DNA of 64,000 bases from CADEED01 sp039931065 (lineage in GTDB: Bacteria; Pseudomonadota; Gammaproteobacteria; Steroidobacterales; Steroidobacteraceae). Shown here one piece after another: positions 26,425 to 36,240 of the stretch; position 1 is the first letter of the stretch, and the number at the start of each line of letters is the position of its first letter. A program made the translations under genes and the position numbers. Under the pieces are notes generated by a model that searched no databases, had not been told where the DNA came from, and saw nothing but the letters and a program-made list of their open reading frames with translations. Where the stretch lies: NCBI GenBank assembly GCA_039931065.1, contig JBDTSP010000024.1, forward strand, positions 1-64,000. Reading direction: 5' to 3'.

Positions 26425-27935
26425 TCATGCGGCTGATTTCATGCGGCTGCGGCCGAACACGTAGCCGCGCAATAGCGAAATCATGAACAGCCAGTAGCCG
26501 ATGCCGATGGTGACGCGCGCCCAGCGCGGCACTTCGGGGTCAGGCGATACATATCCTTCGATGAATCCGCAAACGAGCAACAGCAGCACCAGCGCGAACA
26601 GGACGCGCACGCTCTCGGTAGCGGCCAGCCGGAACGCTTCGCTGCGTGTCAGCGCGCCCGGACGCACCAGCGCCTCACCCAGGTACGCGCCGGCGGCGCC
26701 GGCCAGGCAGATACACGACAACTCCACGCAGCCGTGCGCGACCACGAAGTCGAACAGCCGGCCGGCGAGATCGTGTTGTCCGGTGAACGCGAAGACCGCG
26801 CCCAGCGACAGGCCGTTCATGCCGATGATGTAGAACGTGCCGAGTCCGAACACTACGCCCGAGCAGAACGCGAACAGCGCCACGATGATGTTGTTAGTCA
26901 GAATGTCGATCGACAACACCGCGGAGGGTGTGACGTTGAGCAGTCCGTCGGTCCACAATTCGCCGCGCTCGACGGTGGCGATCAGGCGCGGGCTCGCGAA
27001 CATCGCGATCAGGTCTGGGTAGGTGTAGACCAACCAGGCGCCGGTGACGGTTGCGACCACGAACAGCAATACGACGCCGAGCACGTGTGTACGCATCTTG
27101 CCGAGCGCCGCCGGAATCTGGTCGCGCATGAGTGCATGCGCCATCTGCCAGAAACGCGTCGCAGGACGGTTGATGACGTCGTGCAGATCCGCGTAAACCG
27201 CTTCGAGATACTCGGCACGGCGTGTATCGGCTGGCGCTTCCTGCAGCCGCCCGCTGCCGAGTTCACGCGCCGCGCGCCGATAGTCGGCGATCACCGCCAG
27301 CGCATCCGCCACATCGCTGCCGCGCCGGCGGCTCAACGCGGCGGCGCGCCGGCCGGCTTCATGCCAGGCCGCGTTCCGGTCGGGCGTGCCGCGCAACGCG
27401 TCGAGCTTGTGCAGGAACGGCACGCGCTCAACCGCGAGTACGGTGCCGGCCGCGATATCCCCGAGCCGCAGATGACGTTTTCCGAACATCACGAACAACA
27501 ATCCGACGATGTACAGAATGGGCAGGGAATCGACGAGCCTGAAGATATTACGTGTGATCAGTGGTCCGAGCGTCGGTGCGCGTCCCTCGAGCGTGAGCAC
27601 GCGAATGCCGGTCATGCGTTTGCCCGGAGTGCGCCCCGCCATCAGCGGCTCGAGGATCAGGTGATAACAGAAGTAGATGATCGTGGCCGGCAACACGCCG
27701 GCCAGCCGCCACAGCGTTTCGTCAGCGGCGTCCACCTGGAAATCGAGATTGCCGAGGATGGCCCAGGCGGCCAGCAGGAAATACATCAGCGCGAGCGCGG
27801 AGCGGATGATCCAGTCGAGGACGAACGCGATGGTGCGTGCGCCAGGGCCCGCGAGCACGATCGTTGCGTCGATGCCGGTCGTGCTCGGCGCGTGGATGGT
27901 GGGTGGCGCTGCGACGCCGCGCGCCGCCGCCCGAT

Positions 27936-27939
<4 letters not shown>
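26425..27939 (-). CDS. RDD domain - SpoIIM (DUF95) fusion membrane protein
   Basis: A 504-residue membrane protein made of two domains that are usually separate proteins. Residues ~20-160 are an RDD domain (ARTIAFVLDWIIRSALALMY, and GRTPGKRMTGIRVLTLEGR with the conserved Arg/Asp pattern). Residues ~240-500 match stage II sporulation protein M / DUF95 (RMAHALMRDQIP-like start, VYTYPDLIAMF, TNNIIVALFAFCSGVVFGLGTFYIIGMNGLSLG). The GTG at 27939 overlaps the prfA stop by 4 bases. RDD and SpoIIM genes commonly occur beside MoxR/DUF58/DUF4129 operons, and one lies 2 kb away here, so a shared function is likely but not shown. Confidence 0.83.
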
Positions 27940-29039
<1,100 letters not shown>

Positions 29040-29073
29040 TGTAAGGGGCGGAGGTCCAGTTATAGTGCCATCC

Positions 29074-30831
29074 ATGCAACGAAACGCGTTTCTTCCGGCC
29101 ACTTTCCGCGCTTTTGCGCTGGCACTGGCCGCACTGATCCCCGTCAGCGCGGGTGCTCTGTCCACCACCAACTCAGACAACGCCGCACTGGTGCTGGCCG
29201 ACATGGCGCTGTCGCGCGGGGATTGCCGCGGTGGGGCGGATCGTTATCTCAAGGCCGCTCTCGGCACCAACGACGCGAAGATTTCGGAACGCGCCAACAA
29301 GGTCGCGGCGGAATGCCAGCAGATCGGTGCGGCGGCGCGTGCCGCGCGGCGCTGGCAGAAGCTCGAACCCACCAATGCGGATGCCGCATCGGCCGTGGCG
29401 CTGGCGGCGACGCGTTTGTACGAAGTTCAGGAAGCGAGCGCGGCCATCCTGCGCACGCACGAGCTCGGCGGCGACGAAGCGCTGGTCAAGCTCATCGGTG
29501 AGGTCAGCGACTCGGGCGGCACGGCGATTGCGCTCGAAACCCTGCGTCCGATGCTCGAGTCGAAGGAAGTTTCCGACCGCATGCTCGCGGCCGGCATCGA
29601 CCTCTCGCTCGAAGCATTCGACTTCAAGATGGCTCACAGACTCGCGGACCGCATGCTCGATAACGAGCCCGCCTCGGGTGCCGCGCGTGCGCAGCTCGCG
29701 CGAGTGCTGACGGCCGAAGGCAATTCGGTGGCCGCCATCGCCATCTCCCAGGAAGCGGCGGCGCTCGAACCCGATACGGAGCGTTTTGCGTACGCCGACA
29801 CATTGCTGCGGCTCGATCGCCTCGACGAAGCGCGCCAGGAACTGGAAAGCATGCGTGCGGACGCATCGGTGCGCGACGAGGCCGACCTGCGCCTCGGCAA
29901 ACTCGCCTACCAGATGGGTGACATGACCGAGGCCGGTCGCCGCTTCGGTGGTTTGATCGGCTCCCAGACTGCGGCGCCTGAAGCGTTTTTCTATCTATCT
30001 TCCATCGCCGAGCGTGAAGGCCGCACCGATCTGGCGCTCGAGGGCTACACCAAGCTCGCCGAGGCCGGCGCCGGCCTGATCGTGCGCGGCCGCGCCGCAC
30101 GGCTGCTCATGCAGCGTGACGACCGCGCCGCCGCGTTCCGGCTGCTCGACGATTTCGCCGCGAAAGAACGCTCCGAAGCGCTCGACGTGGAATTCGCGAA
30201 GGCCGCGTTGCTCGACGACGCGGGCCATATCACGGAAGCCATCGCGCTGTTGCAGTTGGCGCTCGAACGATTCCCCGAACATCCCGGCGTGCGTTACCAG
30301 ATTGCGCTCACGCAGGAAAAGGCCGGCCTCACGAAAGACTCGGTGAAGAGTTTCGAAAGCCTGCTGCGCGAACGTCCCGAGGATGCGAGCCTGCTGAATG
30401 CGCTCGGTTACTCACTGGCCGACCGCAACGAGAAACTGCCGCGTGCCGAATCCATGATCCGCAAGGCATTGGTGGCGTCGCCCGACAACCCCGCATTTCT
30501 CGACAGCCTCGGCTGGGTGATGTACCGGCGCGGGGATATTCCCGGCGCGTTGCCGAACCTCGAGCGCGCGTACCGCATTTTCCCGGACGCCGAGATTGCG
30601 TCTCACTGGGGCGAGTTGTTGTGGGTGAGCGGCAAGCAGGCCGAGGCGCGCGCCTTGTGGGCACGTTCCCTCGCGCGCCAGCCGGATTCCAAACCGCTGC
30701 GTGCCACCATCGAGCGGCTCACGGGCACGAAGATGGAACCGCCGGCGCCCAAGAAAGTCGACCCGACTCCGGACGCGAAAGACGCTTCGCCGCCGGAAGC
30801 TCTGCCACCGCCAACCTCCACGGGTAGTTAG
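29074..30831 (+). CDS. Exported tetratricopeptide-repeat protein
   Basis: A 585-residue protein with a signal peptide (LALAALIPVSAGALS) followed by helical repeats across nearly its full length. Clear TPR units include LNALGYSLADRNEKLPRAESMI and LDSLGWVMYRRGDIPGALPN near residues 445-510. The tail is Pro/Ala-rich. TPR proteins of this size directly upstream of lolB and ispE are common in Gammaproteobacteria and probably act as periplasmic or outer-membrane scaffolds; the partner is unknown. It ends 11 bases before lolB. Confidence 0.85.
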   Translation: MQRNAFLPATFRAFALALAALIPVSAGALSTTNSDNAALVLADMALSRGDCRGGADRYLKAALGTNDAKISERANKVAAECQQIGAAARAARRWQKLEPTNADAASAVALAATRLYEVQEASAAILRTHELGGDEALVKLIGEVSDSGGTAIALETLRPMLESKEVSDRMLAAGIDLSLEAFDFKMAHRLADRMLDNEPASGAARAQLARVLTAEGNSVAAIAISQEAAALEPDTERFAYADTLLRLDRLDEARQELESMRADASVRDEADLRLGKLAYQMGDMTEAGRRFGGLIGSQTAAPEAFFYLSSIAEREGRTDLALEGYTKLAEAGAGLIVRGRAARLLMQRDDRAAAFRLLDDFAAKERSEALDVEFAKAALLDDAGHITEAIALLQLALERFPEHPGVRYQIALTQEKAGLTKDSVKSFESLLRERPEDASLLNALGYSLADRNEKLPRAESMIRKALVASPDNPAFLDSLGWVMYRRGDIPGALPNLERAYRIFPDAEIASHWGELLWVSGKQAEARALWARSLARQPDSKPLRATIERLTGTKMEPPAPKKVDPTPDAKDASPPEALPPPTSTGS

Positions 30832-30842
30832 GCAGCGCGCCG

Positions 30843-31457
30843 ATGCGCCGCGCCGCTGCGCAGACCGCGCTGGCCGCGCTCGCGGGGTTCGCGCTGCTCA
30901 CCGGCTGCCGGATCGCGCCGCCAACCACCGCCGTGACCGGGCCGGGCGCCGATGCCCCCTGGTCCGAGCAACGCGCCGCGCTCGAAAATTTCGCGCGCTA
31001 CAAGCTGACCGGTCGCGTTGCGGTCGCCGCCAACGGGCAGGGCTTCTCGGCCGGCATGCGGTACGCGCAACAGCCGCAGCGCTCGGATCTGGCACTCGAC
31101 GGGCCGCTTGGCATCGGTGGCCTGCGCGTCGAGCTCGAAGGGCAGTCCCTGAAGATCTTCACCAGCCGCGGTGAGCAGCTAGATGGTGTCGCGGCGCGCG
31201 CCGAGCTCGAACGTCGGCTGGGTTTCGCGTTGCCGCTGTCGGAACTGCGCTGGTGGTTGTTAGGCATCCCCGCGCCGGGTGATGCCGAGCTCAACCAGGA
31301 TGCGGCCAGCGGTGAGATCCACGGATTCGCGCAGAACGGCTGGCGCGTCACCATCAATTCGCGTGCGCCGGATCTCGGCTTCGCGCTGCCACGCCGGCTG
31401 ACTGCCGAACGCGAAGGCGCGCGCCTGAAACTCCTGGTCGAAACCTGGCGGCCGTGA
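30843..31457 (+). CDS. lolB: Outer-membrane lipoprotein insertion receptor LolB
   Basis: A 204-residue lipoprotein with lipobox LLTGC (Cys near residue 22). It receives lipoproteins from LolA and inserts them into the outer membrane. The LolB fold features are present: FARYKLTGRVAVAANGQGFSAGMRY, the LDGPLGIGGLRVELEG segment, and the LPLSELRWWLLGIPAPG loop with the exposed hydrophobic residues. Length matches E. coli LolB. Its position between the TPR gene and ispE is the usual one. The stop overlaps the ispE GTG by 4 bases. Confidence 0.92.
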   Translation: MRRAAAQTALAALAGFALLTGCRIAPPTTAVTGPGADAPWSEQRAALENFARYKLTGRVAVAANGQGFSAGMRYAQQPQRSDLALDGPLGIGGLRVELEGQSLKIFTSRGEQLDGVAARAELERRLGFALPLSELRWWLLGIPAPGDAELNQDAASGEIHGFAQNGWRVTINSRAPDLGFALPRRLTAEREGARLKLLVETWRP

Positions 31458-32314
31458 GCGCCTCTTCCTGGCCGGCGCCGGCCAAACTCAACCTCATGCT
31501 GCATGTCGTTGGCCGACGTGCCGACGGGTACCACGAGCTGCAAACGGTGTTTCGGTTGATCGACCTGTGCGATCGGATCGAGATCGAAGTTCGCGATGAC
31601 GGGGTCATCAGCCGGCCCCAAGGGCCAGCCGGAGTCGCCGAAGCGGACGATTTGACGGTGCGCGCCGCCCGCGCGCTGCAGACGGCGGCAGGTACCCGGC
31701 TCGGGGCCGTCATTGCCATAAAGAAGAGCATTCCGATGGGCGGCGGGCTGGGCGGTGGCAGCTCGAATGCGGCCACCACGCTGGTTGCGCTCAATCAGAT
31801 GTGGCGTACGGGGCTCTCTTTAAAGGAGATCACGGCAATTGGCGCCACGTTGGGCGCCGATGTGCCGGTTTTCGTGGCCGGCCGCTCGGCTTGGGCGGAA
31901 GGAGTGGGCGAAAGGCTCACCCCGGTGACTTTGGGGGCCGACGCCTGGTATCTGGTCATCTTTCCGGGCGTAAGCGTGCCCACGGCCGCGGTATTCCAGG
32001 CTGCTGAATTGACACGGAATTCACCCCCAACCACAATGCGCGGCTTTTTGGAAACGGGTGGGCGTAACGATTGCGAGACAGTCGTGCGTGCGCGGTTTCC
32101 GGCGGTGGGTGAGGCGTTGGACTGGCTCGGCCAGCACGCGACGGCGCGATTGACGGGTACCGGCTCCTGCGTGTTCGCGGAATTTTCGCGCGCGGCGGAC
32201 GCGGAGCGCGTCGCGGCACGCGTGCCTGACCAGTGGCGCGCGTACGTGGCGCGGGGTCTCGACGAATCGCCATTGCTCGAAGAGTTAGGCCGTTGGGGTG
32301 TCGCCAAGTGGTAA
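31454..32314 (+). CDS. ispE: 4-diphosphocytidyl-2-C-methyl-D-erythritol kinase
   Basis: A 286-residue GHMP kinase of the MEP isoprenoid pathway that phosphorylates CDP-methylerythritol. The N-terminal WPAPAKLNLMLHVVGRRADGYHELQT motif carries the catalytic-region Lys, and the ATP-binding loop is PMGGGLGGGSSNAATTL. The GHMP C-terminal motif is LTGTGSCVFAEF. It starts with GTG, overlapping lolB by 4 bases. Its last seven codons (WGVAKW then TAA) lie inside the 5' half of the following tRNA-Gln gene, an overlap of 21 bases. Confidence 0.95.
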   Translation: MSASSWPAPAKLNLMLHVVGRRADGYHELQTVFRLIDLCDRIEIEVRDDGVISRPQGPAGVAEADDLTVRAARALQTAAGTRLGAVIAIKKSIPMGGGLGGGSSNAATTLVALNQMWRTGLSLKEITAIGATLGADVPVFVAGRSAWAEGVGERLTPVTLGADAWYLVIFPGVSVPTAAVFQAAELTRNSPPTTMRGFLETGGRNDCETVVRARFPAVGEALDWLGQHATARLTGTGSCVFAEFSRAADAERVAARVPDQWRAYVARGLDESPLLEELGRWGVAKW

Positions 32315-32368
32315 GGCAGCGGGTTTTGATCCCGCCATTCGGAGGTTCGAATCCTTCCACCCCAGCCA
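32294..32368 (+). tRNA. tRNA-Gln (anticodon TTG)
   Basis: A full cloverleaf of 72 bases plus an encoded CCA. The acceptor TGGGGTG pairs with CACCCCA, discriminator G is followed by CCA at 32366-32368. The anticodon arm is GCGGG, loop TTTTGAT, CCCGC, giving anticodon TTG; the T-arm loop is TTCGAAT. The T at position 1 and the general sequence match E. coli tRNA-Gln closely. The first 21 bases overlap the 3' end of ispE, so the tRNA must be processed from a longer transcript or from a promoter inside ispE. Confidence 0.97.
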
Positions 32369-32375
32369 TAGGAGT

Positions 32376-32408
32376 ATGGGGACAGGTCGTCTTAAGCCCT
32401 GTCCCCAT
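32376..32408 (+). repeat. Short palindromic repeat, GGGGACAG family
   Basis: A perfect 11-base inverted repeat, ATGGGGACAGG at 32376-32386 and CCTGTCCCCAT at 32398-32408, around an 11-base spacer. It lies 8 bases after the tRNA-Gln CCA and 31 bases before prs. The arm core GGGGACAG recurs in the elements at 36148 and, as GGGGGCAG, at 33393. It may act as a processing or termination hairpin, but there is no run of Ts. Confidence 0.75.
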
Positions 32409-32438
32409 TCAAGAAGTGTCAGTTTGTAAGGTGGTTAG

Positions 32439-33392
32439 GTGGATTCAGAAACGCTGACGTTGTTCGCGGGCAATGCCAATCCGGCGCTGGCTCACGACAT
32501 CGCGCGTCACCTGACGTCGCCGCTCGGCCGTTCCTACGTCGGCAGGTTTTCCGACGGTGAGGTGAACATCGAGCTGATGGAAAACGTGCGCGGCCGCGAT
32601 GTGTTCATCATCCAGCCGACATGTCCGCCGGCCAACGATCACCTGATGGAATTGCTGGTGATGGTCGATGCCTGCCGGCGTGCGTCGGCGGCGCGGATCA
32701 CCGCGGTCGTGCCGTATTTCGGGTATTCGCGTCAGGATCGCCGGCCGCGCGCCACGCGCAGCGCGATCACCGCGAAGCTGGTGGCGAACATGATCCAGAG
32801 TGCCGGCGTGAATCGTCTGCTGACGATCGATCTGCACTCGGACCAGATTCAGGGATTTTTCGATATCCCGGTCGACAACGTATACGCGTCGCCGGTGTTG
32901 TTAGGCGATGCGTACCGGCAGCGGTACGAGAACATGATCGTCGTGTCGCCGGACGTGGGTGGCGTGGTGCGCGCGCGGGCTCTCGCGAAGCGCCTCGACG
33001 ATGCCGACCTCGCCATCATCGACAAACGCCGGCCGCGGCCGAACGAGTCGAAAGTGATGAACATCATCGGCGACGTCAAGGGCAAGACCTGCGTGCTGGT
33101 CGATGACATGGTGGATACGGCGGGCACGCTGGCAGCGGGCGCGCAGGCGCTGAAGGACGAGGGCGCGGTGAAGGTGGTGGCGTACATCACTCACGCGATC
33201 CTCTCCGGCAACGCCATCGAGAAGATCACGAAGTCGGCGATCGACGAACTGGTGGTGACGGACACCATCCCGTTGTCGGCGGCGGCAAAACAATGTGGAC
33301 GCATCCGGCAGATGTCGGTCGCGGGGTTGCTGGCCGAGACGATCCGTCGCATCCGCGACGAGGATTCGGTGAGCAGCCTCTACCTGGATTGA
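32439..33392 (+). CDS. prs: Ribose-phosphate pyrophosphokinase
   Basis: A 317-residue PRPP synthetase, which makes phosphoribosyl pyrophosphate from ribose 5-phosphate and ATP for nucleotide, His and Trp synthesis. Family motifs are present: LFAGNANPALAHDIARHL, RFSDGEVNIELMENVRGRDV, the catalytic flexible region KRRPRPNESKVMNIIGDV and the PRPP-binding loop VLVDDMVDTAGTLAAGA. The start is a GTG at 32439, which aligns with known N-termini. The order ispE, tRNA-Gln, prs, rplY, pth, ychF is the classic gammaproteobacterial one. Confidence 0.97.
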   Translation: MDSETLTLFAGNANPALAHDIARHLTSPLGRSYVGRFSDGEVNIELMENVRGRDVFIIQPTCPPANDHLMELLVMVDACRRASAARITAVVPYFGYSRQDRRPRATRSAITAKLVANMIQSAGVNRLLTIDLHSDQIQGFFDIPVDNVYASPVLLGDAYRQRYENMIVVSPDVGGVVRARALAKRLDDADLAIIDKRRPRPNESKVMNIIGDVKGKTCVLVDDMVDTAGTLAAGAQALKDEGAVKVVAYITHAILSGNAIEKITKSAIDELVVTDTIPLSAAAKQCGRIRQMSVAGLLAETIRRIRDEDSVSSLYLD

Positions 33393-33503
33393 GGGGGCAG
33401 CCCCCGTTTCCTAGCAAAAGGGGTCAGTCCTCAATTGCACTTGAATTGAATTGATTTAGGTTTGAAGGCTGACCCCTTTTGCTAGGAAACGGGGGCTGCC
33501 CCC
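33393..33503 (+). repeat. Long perfect inverted repeat between prs and rplY
   Basis: Two 35-base arms, 33393-33427 and 33469-33503, are exact reverse complements around a 41-base AT-rich spacer. Each arm itself begins with a small palindrome (GGGGGCAGCCCCC) followed by GTTTCCTAGCAAAAGGGG. The left arm begins on the base after the prs stop codon. The element resembles the shorter ones at 32376 and 36148, so it is a dispersed repeat rather than an ordinary terminator, although any transcript would form a very stable hairpin between prs and rplY. Confidence 0.9.
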
Positions 33504-33560
33504 TGGTGGCGGGATTGGTCGCATTTCCCGCCGGTTGTTAGATGTAACTGGAGTTTTAGC

Positions 33561-34304
33561 ATGCGTATTTCATTCGAACTCGCCGCCGAGTTCCGCGATG
33601 GGCAGGGCAAAGGTGCGAGCCGCCGCCTGCGTCACGCGGGACGCGTCCCGGCAATCCTGTACGGGGGTCATCAGGAACCCCGTGCAATCACTCTCAATCA
33701 CCAGAAGCTGATGACGCTGGTGGACAACGAGAAGTTTTATTCCTCGATCATCAACATCAAGGTCGGCGACAAGATGCAGGCTGCGATCGTCAAGGATCTG
33801 CAGATGCATCCGGCGCGCAACGCCATTCAGCATCTCGACATGCAGCGCGTGGTGGAGACGGAGAAGATCCGCATTCACATCCCGATTCACTTCAAGGGTG
33901 AAGCCGCTTCCCCGGGTGTGAAGACGCAGGGTGGCGTGGTATCGCACCGCGTCGCTGACGTCGAGATCTCCTGCCTGCCGAAGGATCTGCCCGAGTTCAT
34001 CGAGCTCGACCTTTCCCAGATGGGTCTGAACGAGTCGAAGCATCTGTCCGATCTGCCGCTGCCGGAAGGCGTGAGCGTCCCGTCGATCTCCAAGGGAGAT
34101 GCCGTGGTCGTCACGATTCATCCGCCGCGCGCCGAAGAGCCGGAACCGACCGCCGAAGTTGTTGCCGCGGCGCCTGTCGAAGGTGCTGCTGCGGCCGAAG
34201 GTGCGGCTGCCGCTGGTGCGAAGCCTGGCGATGCCAAGGCTGCTGGTGGCGACGCGAAGGGTGCCGCCGCGGCCCCCGCGAAGAAGGAAGGCGGAAAGAA
34301 GTAG
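33561..34304 (+). CDS. rplY: 50S ribosomal protein L25/general stress protein Ctc
   Basis: A 247-residue Ctc-form L25 that binds 5S rRNA. The N-terminal L25 domain (FRDGQGKGASRRLRHAGRVPAILYGG) is followed by the TL5-type beta domain (about 95-190: VSHRVADVEISCLPKDLPEFIELDLSQMG). The last ~55 residues are an Ala/Gly/Glu/Lys low-complexity tail. That tail is longer than in E. coli, whose L25 lacks the second domain altogether. It is separated from prs by the long inverted repeat and followed by a terminator hairpin. Confidence 0.95.
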   Translation: MRISFELAAEFRDGQGKGASRRLRHAGRVPAILYGGHQEPRAITLNHQKLMTLVDNEKFYSSIINIKVGDKMQAAIVKDLQMHPARNAIQHLDMQRVVETEKIRIHIPIHFKGEAASPGVKTQGGVVSHRVADVEISCLPKDLPEFIELDLSQMGLNESKHLSDLPLPEGVSVPSISKGDAVVVTIHPPRAEEPEPTAEVVAAAPVEGAAAAEGAAAAGAKPGDAKAAGGDAKGAAAAPAKKEGGKK

Positions 34305-34313
34305 CCCGTGTGG

Positions 34314-34348
34314 AACGGGGCGGACGCAGGTTCGCCCCGTTTCTTGCT
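34314..34348 (+). terminator. Rho-independent terminator after rplY
   Basis: A 9-base perfect stem, AACGGGGCG at 34314-34322 and CGCCCCGTT at 34333-34341, with a 10-base loop, runs into TTTCTTG. It begins 10 bases after the rplY stop. The T tract is short, so termination may be partial, leaving pth and ychF some read-through. Confidence 0.65.
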
Positions 34349-34422
34349 AACTACTTTGTCGAATGCCGCAGCGGCGCGCTCCTCAAACGGCGCGCCGCTG
34401 CTGCTTTTATGACTGCGAAAAG

Positions 34423-35025
34423 ATGGCCGGCAACGTTCTCAAACTCATCGTCGGGCTGGGCAATCCCGGGTCCGAGTACGCGCGCACGCGTCACAACGCC
34501 GGGTTCTGGCTGGTGGACGAGCTGGCGCGCCGGCACGGCGGCAATTTTCGCAGTGAAGGCAAACACCAGGCTGAGCTCGCGCGCGTGCGTATCGGCGGCG
34601 ATGAGGTCTGGCTCGCAAAGCCCATGAGCTTCATGAATCGCAGCGGTGGTCCGGTCTCGAGCGTGCTCGGTTTCTACAAGATCGCGCCCGCGCAGATGCT
34701 GGTGGCCCACGATGAAATCGATCTGCCGGGCGGCACGGTGCGGTTGAAGGAAGGTGGCGGCCACGGCGGCCACAATGGCCTGCGCGACATCATCGCCGCG
34801 CAGCGAGACGGATTCTGGCGCTTGCGCATCGGCGTGAGCCATCCCGGCAGCAAGGGCGAAGTCGTGGACTTCGTGTTGACGCGTGCCGGCGCGGACGAAC
34901 AACGCGTCATCGACGAGGCCATCGTCGCGGGCGCCGACGCTATCGAGGAAATGCTGCGCTCCGGGGCGCAGATCGCCATGAACAAATTACACGCGCGCGC
35001 GGCTGACAAGCCGGCCGCGAATTGA
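34423..35025 (+). CDS. pth: Peptidyl-tRNA hydrolase
   Basis: A 200-residue Pth that recycles peptidyl-tRNA released from stalled ribosomes. The N-terminal KLIVGLGNPGSEYARTRHNAGFWLVDEL includes the catalytic His in TRHNAGF, and the second signature is MLVAHDEIDLPGGTVRLKEGGGHGGHNGLRD. The ATG at 34423 is chosen over an upstream in-frame start because it matches the normal N-terminus. It lies 17 bases before ychF, the usual partner. Confidence 0.96.
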   Translation: MAGNVLKLIVGLGNPGSEYARTRHNAGFWLVDELARRHGGNFRSEGKHQAELARVRIGGDEVWLAKPMSFMNRSGGPVSSVLGFYKIAPAQMLVAHDEIDLPGGTVRLKEGGGHGGHNGLRDIIAAQRDGFWRLRIGVSHPGSKGEVVDFVLTRAGADEQRVIDEAIVAGADAIEEMLRSGAQIAMNKLHARAADKPAAN

Positions 35026-35042
35026 AGACCACGGAGAATTGA

Positions 35043-36134
35043 ATGGGCATCAAGTGCGGCATCGTAGGGCTTCCCAACGTCGGCAAGTCCACGCTGTTCA
35101 ATGCGCTGACGCGCGCGCAGATCGCGGCGGAGAACTATCCGTTCTGCACCATCGATCCGAACGTCGGCATCGTGCCCGTGCCCGACCTGCGGCTCGACGC
35201 GTTGTCGGTCATCGTCAAGCCTGAGAAGGTCGTCCCGACCACGGTCGAGTTCGTCGACATCGCCGGTCTCGTGGCGGGCGCCTCGAAGGGTGAAGGACTC
35301 GGCAACAAATTCCTTTCGCACATCCGCGAGACGGATGCGATCGCGCACGTCGTGCGTTGCTTCGAGGACGCGGACATCGTGCACGTGTCCGGCCGCGTCA
35401 ATCCGCTCTCGGACATCGACATCATCGATACCGAACTGGCGCTGACCGATCTGCAATCCGTGGAGAAGGCTGTAGATAGAAACACCAAAGCCGCCAAGGG
35501 CGGCGACAAGGACGCCGCGCGCAAGAAGGAACTGTTCGAGCGCATGCAAAAGCACCTCGACGACGGCAAACCGGTGCGATCGATGGGGCTGACCAAGGAA
35601 GAGAAGGCCGATAGCCAGGAACTGCACCTGCTCACGGCGAAACCCGTCATGTACGTGGCAAACGTCAAGGAAGACGGCTTCACCGGCAACGCCCATCTCG
35701 ACACGGTGACCGCACGCGCCACGGCGGAAGGCGCGGTGGTGGTTGCGGTGTGCGCGGCCATCGAAGCGGAGATCTCTCAGCTCGAAGAAGCCGACCGCAC
35801 GGATTTCCTGAAGGATCTCGGACTGACGGAGCCGGGTCTCAACCGCGTGATTCGCGCTGGTTACGACTTGTTGGGCCTGCAGACCTACTTCACCGCGGGC
35901 GTGAAAGAGGTGCGTGCCTGGACAGTGCGTGGCGGTTCGACCGCGCCCCAGGCCGCGGGCGTCATCCATACGGATTTCGAGCGTGGTTTCATCCGTGCCG
36001 AAGTGATCGCCTACGACGATTTCATCAAGTACAAGGGCGAGGCCGGCGCGAAGGATGTCGGCAAGCTGCGGCTCGAAGGCAAGGAATACCTCGTCAAGGA
36101 AGGCGACGTCATGCACTTCCGCTTCAACGTCTGA
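35043..36134 (+). CDS. ychF: Redox-responsive ribosome-binding ATPase/GTPase YchF
   Basis: A 363-residue Obg-family protein that binds ATP in preference to GTP and negatively affects oxidative-stress responses in E. coli. G1 is GLPNVGKSTLFNALTRAQ, G3 is FVDIAGLVAGASKGEGLGN, a helical insert spans about residues 130-200, and the C-terminal TGS domain contains TYFTAGVKEVRAWTVRGGSTAPQAAGVIH. Length is exactly that of E. coli YchF. A good AGAATTGA-type leader and 17-base gap link it to pth. Confidence 0.97.
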   Translation: MGIKCGIVGLPNVGKSTLFNALTRAQIAAENYPFCTIDPNVGIVPVPDLRLDALSVIVKPEKVVPTTVEFVDIAGLVAGASKGEGLGNKFLSHIRETDAIAHVVRCFEDADIVHVSGRVNPLSDIDIIDTELALTDLQSVEKAVDRNTKAAKGGDKDAARKKELFERMQKHLDDGKPVRSMGLTKEEKADSQELHLLTAKPVMYVANVKEDGFTGNAHLDTVTARATAEGAVVVAVCAAIEAEISQLEEADRTDFLKDLGLTEPGLNRVIRAGYDLLGLQTYFTAGVKEVRAWTVRGGSTAPQAAGVIHTDFERGFIRAEVIAYDDFIKYKGEAGAKDVGKLRLEGKEYLVKEGDVMHFRFNV

Positions 36135-36147
36135 CGAAACGGGGAAA

Positions 36148-36180
36148 ATGGGGACAGTCCCCATTTCCTAGTAAAAGGGG
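36148..36180 (+). repeat. Palindromic repeat related to the prs-rplY element
   Basis: Contains the palindrome ATGGGGACAGTCCCCAT (36148-36164) followed by TTCCTAGTAAAAGGGG. Aligned with one arm of the 33393-33503 element, nearly all positions match (GGGG-R-CAG-CCCC, TTTCCTAG-Y-AAAAGGGG). It looks like a solo half-element. It begins 14 bases after the ychF stop and runs up against the start region of the next gene. Confidence 0.75.
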
Positions 36181-36240
36181 CCGTACCTGATCGCGCGCAT
36201 CCGCCAGTGGCTCCGCAGGTTCGCCATCGCGCTGGCTCTG

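Noticed and set aside
33393..33503. Simple transcription terminator between prs and rplY
   Set aside because: A 35-base perfect stem with internal palindromes and related copies elsewhere is better explained as a dispersed repeat; it may still affect transcription.
34674..36164. 496-codon frame on the minus strand
   Set aside because: Antisense to pth and ychF, both unmistakable; the product is a His/Arg-rich shadow.
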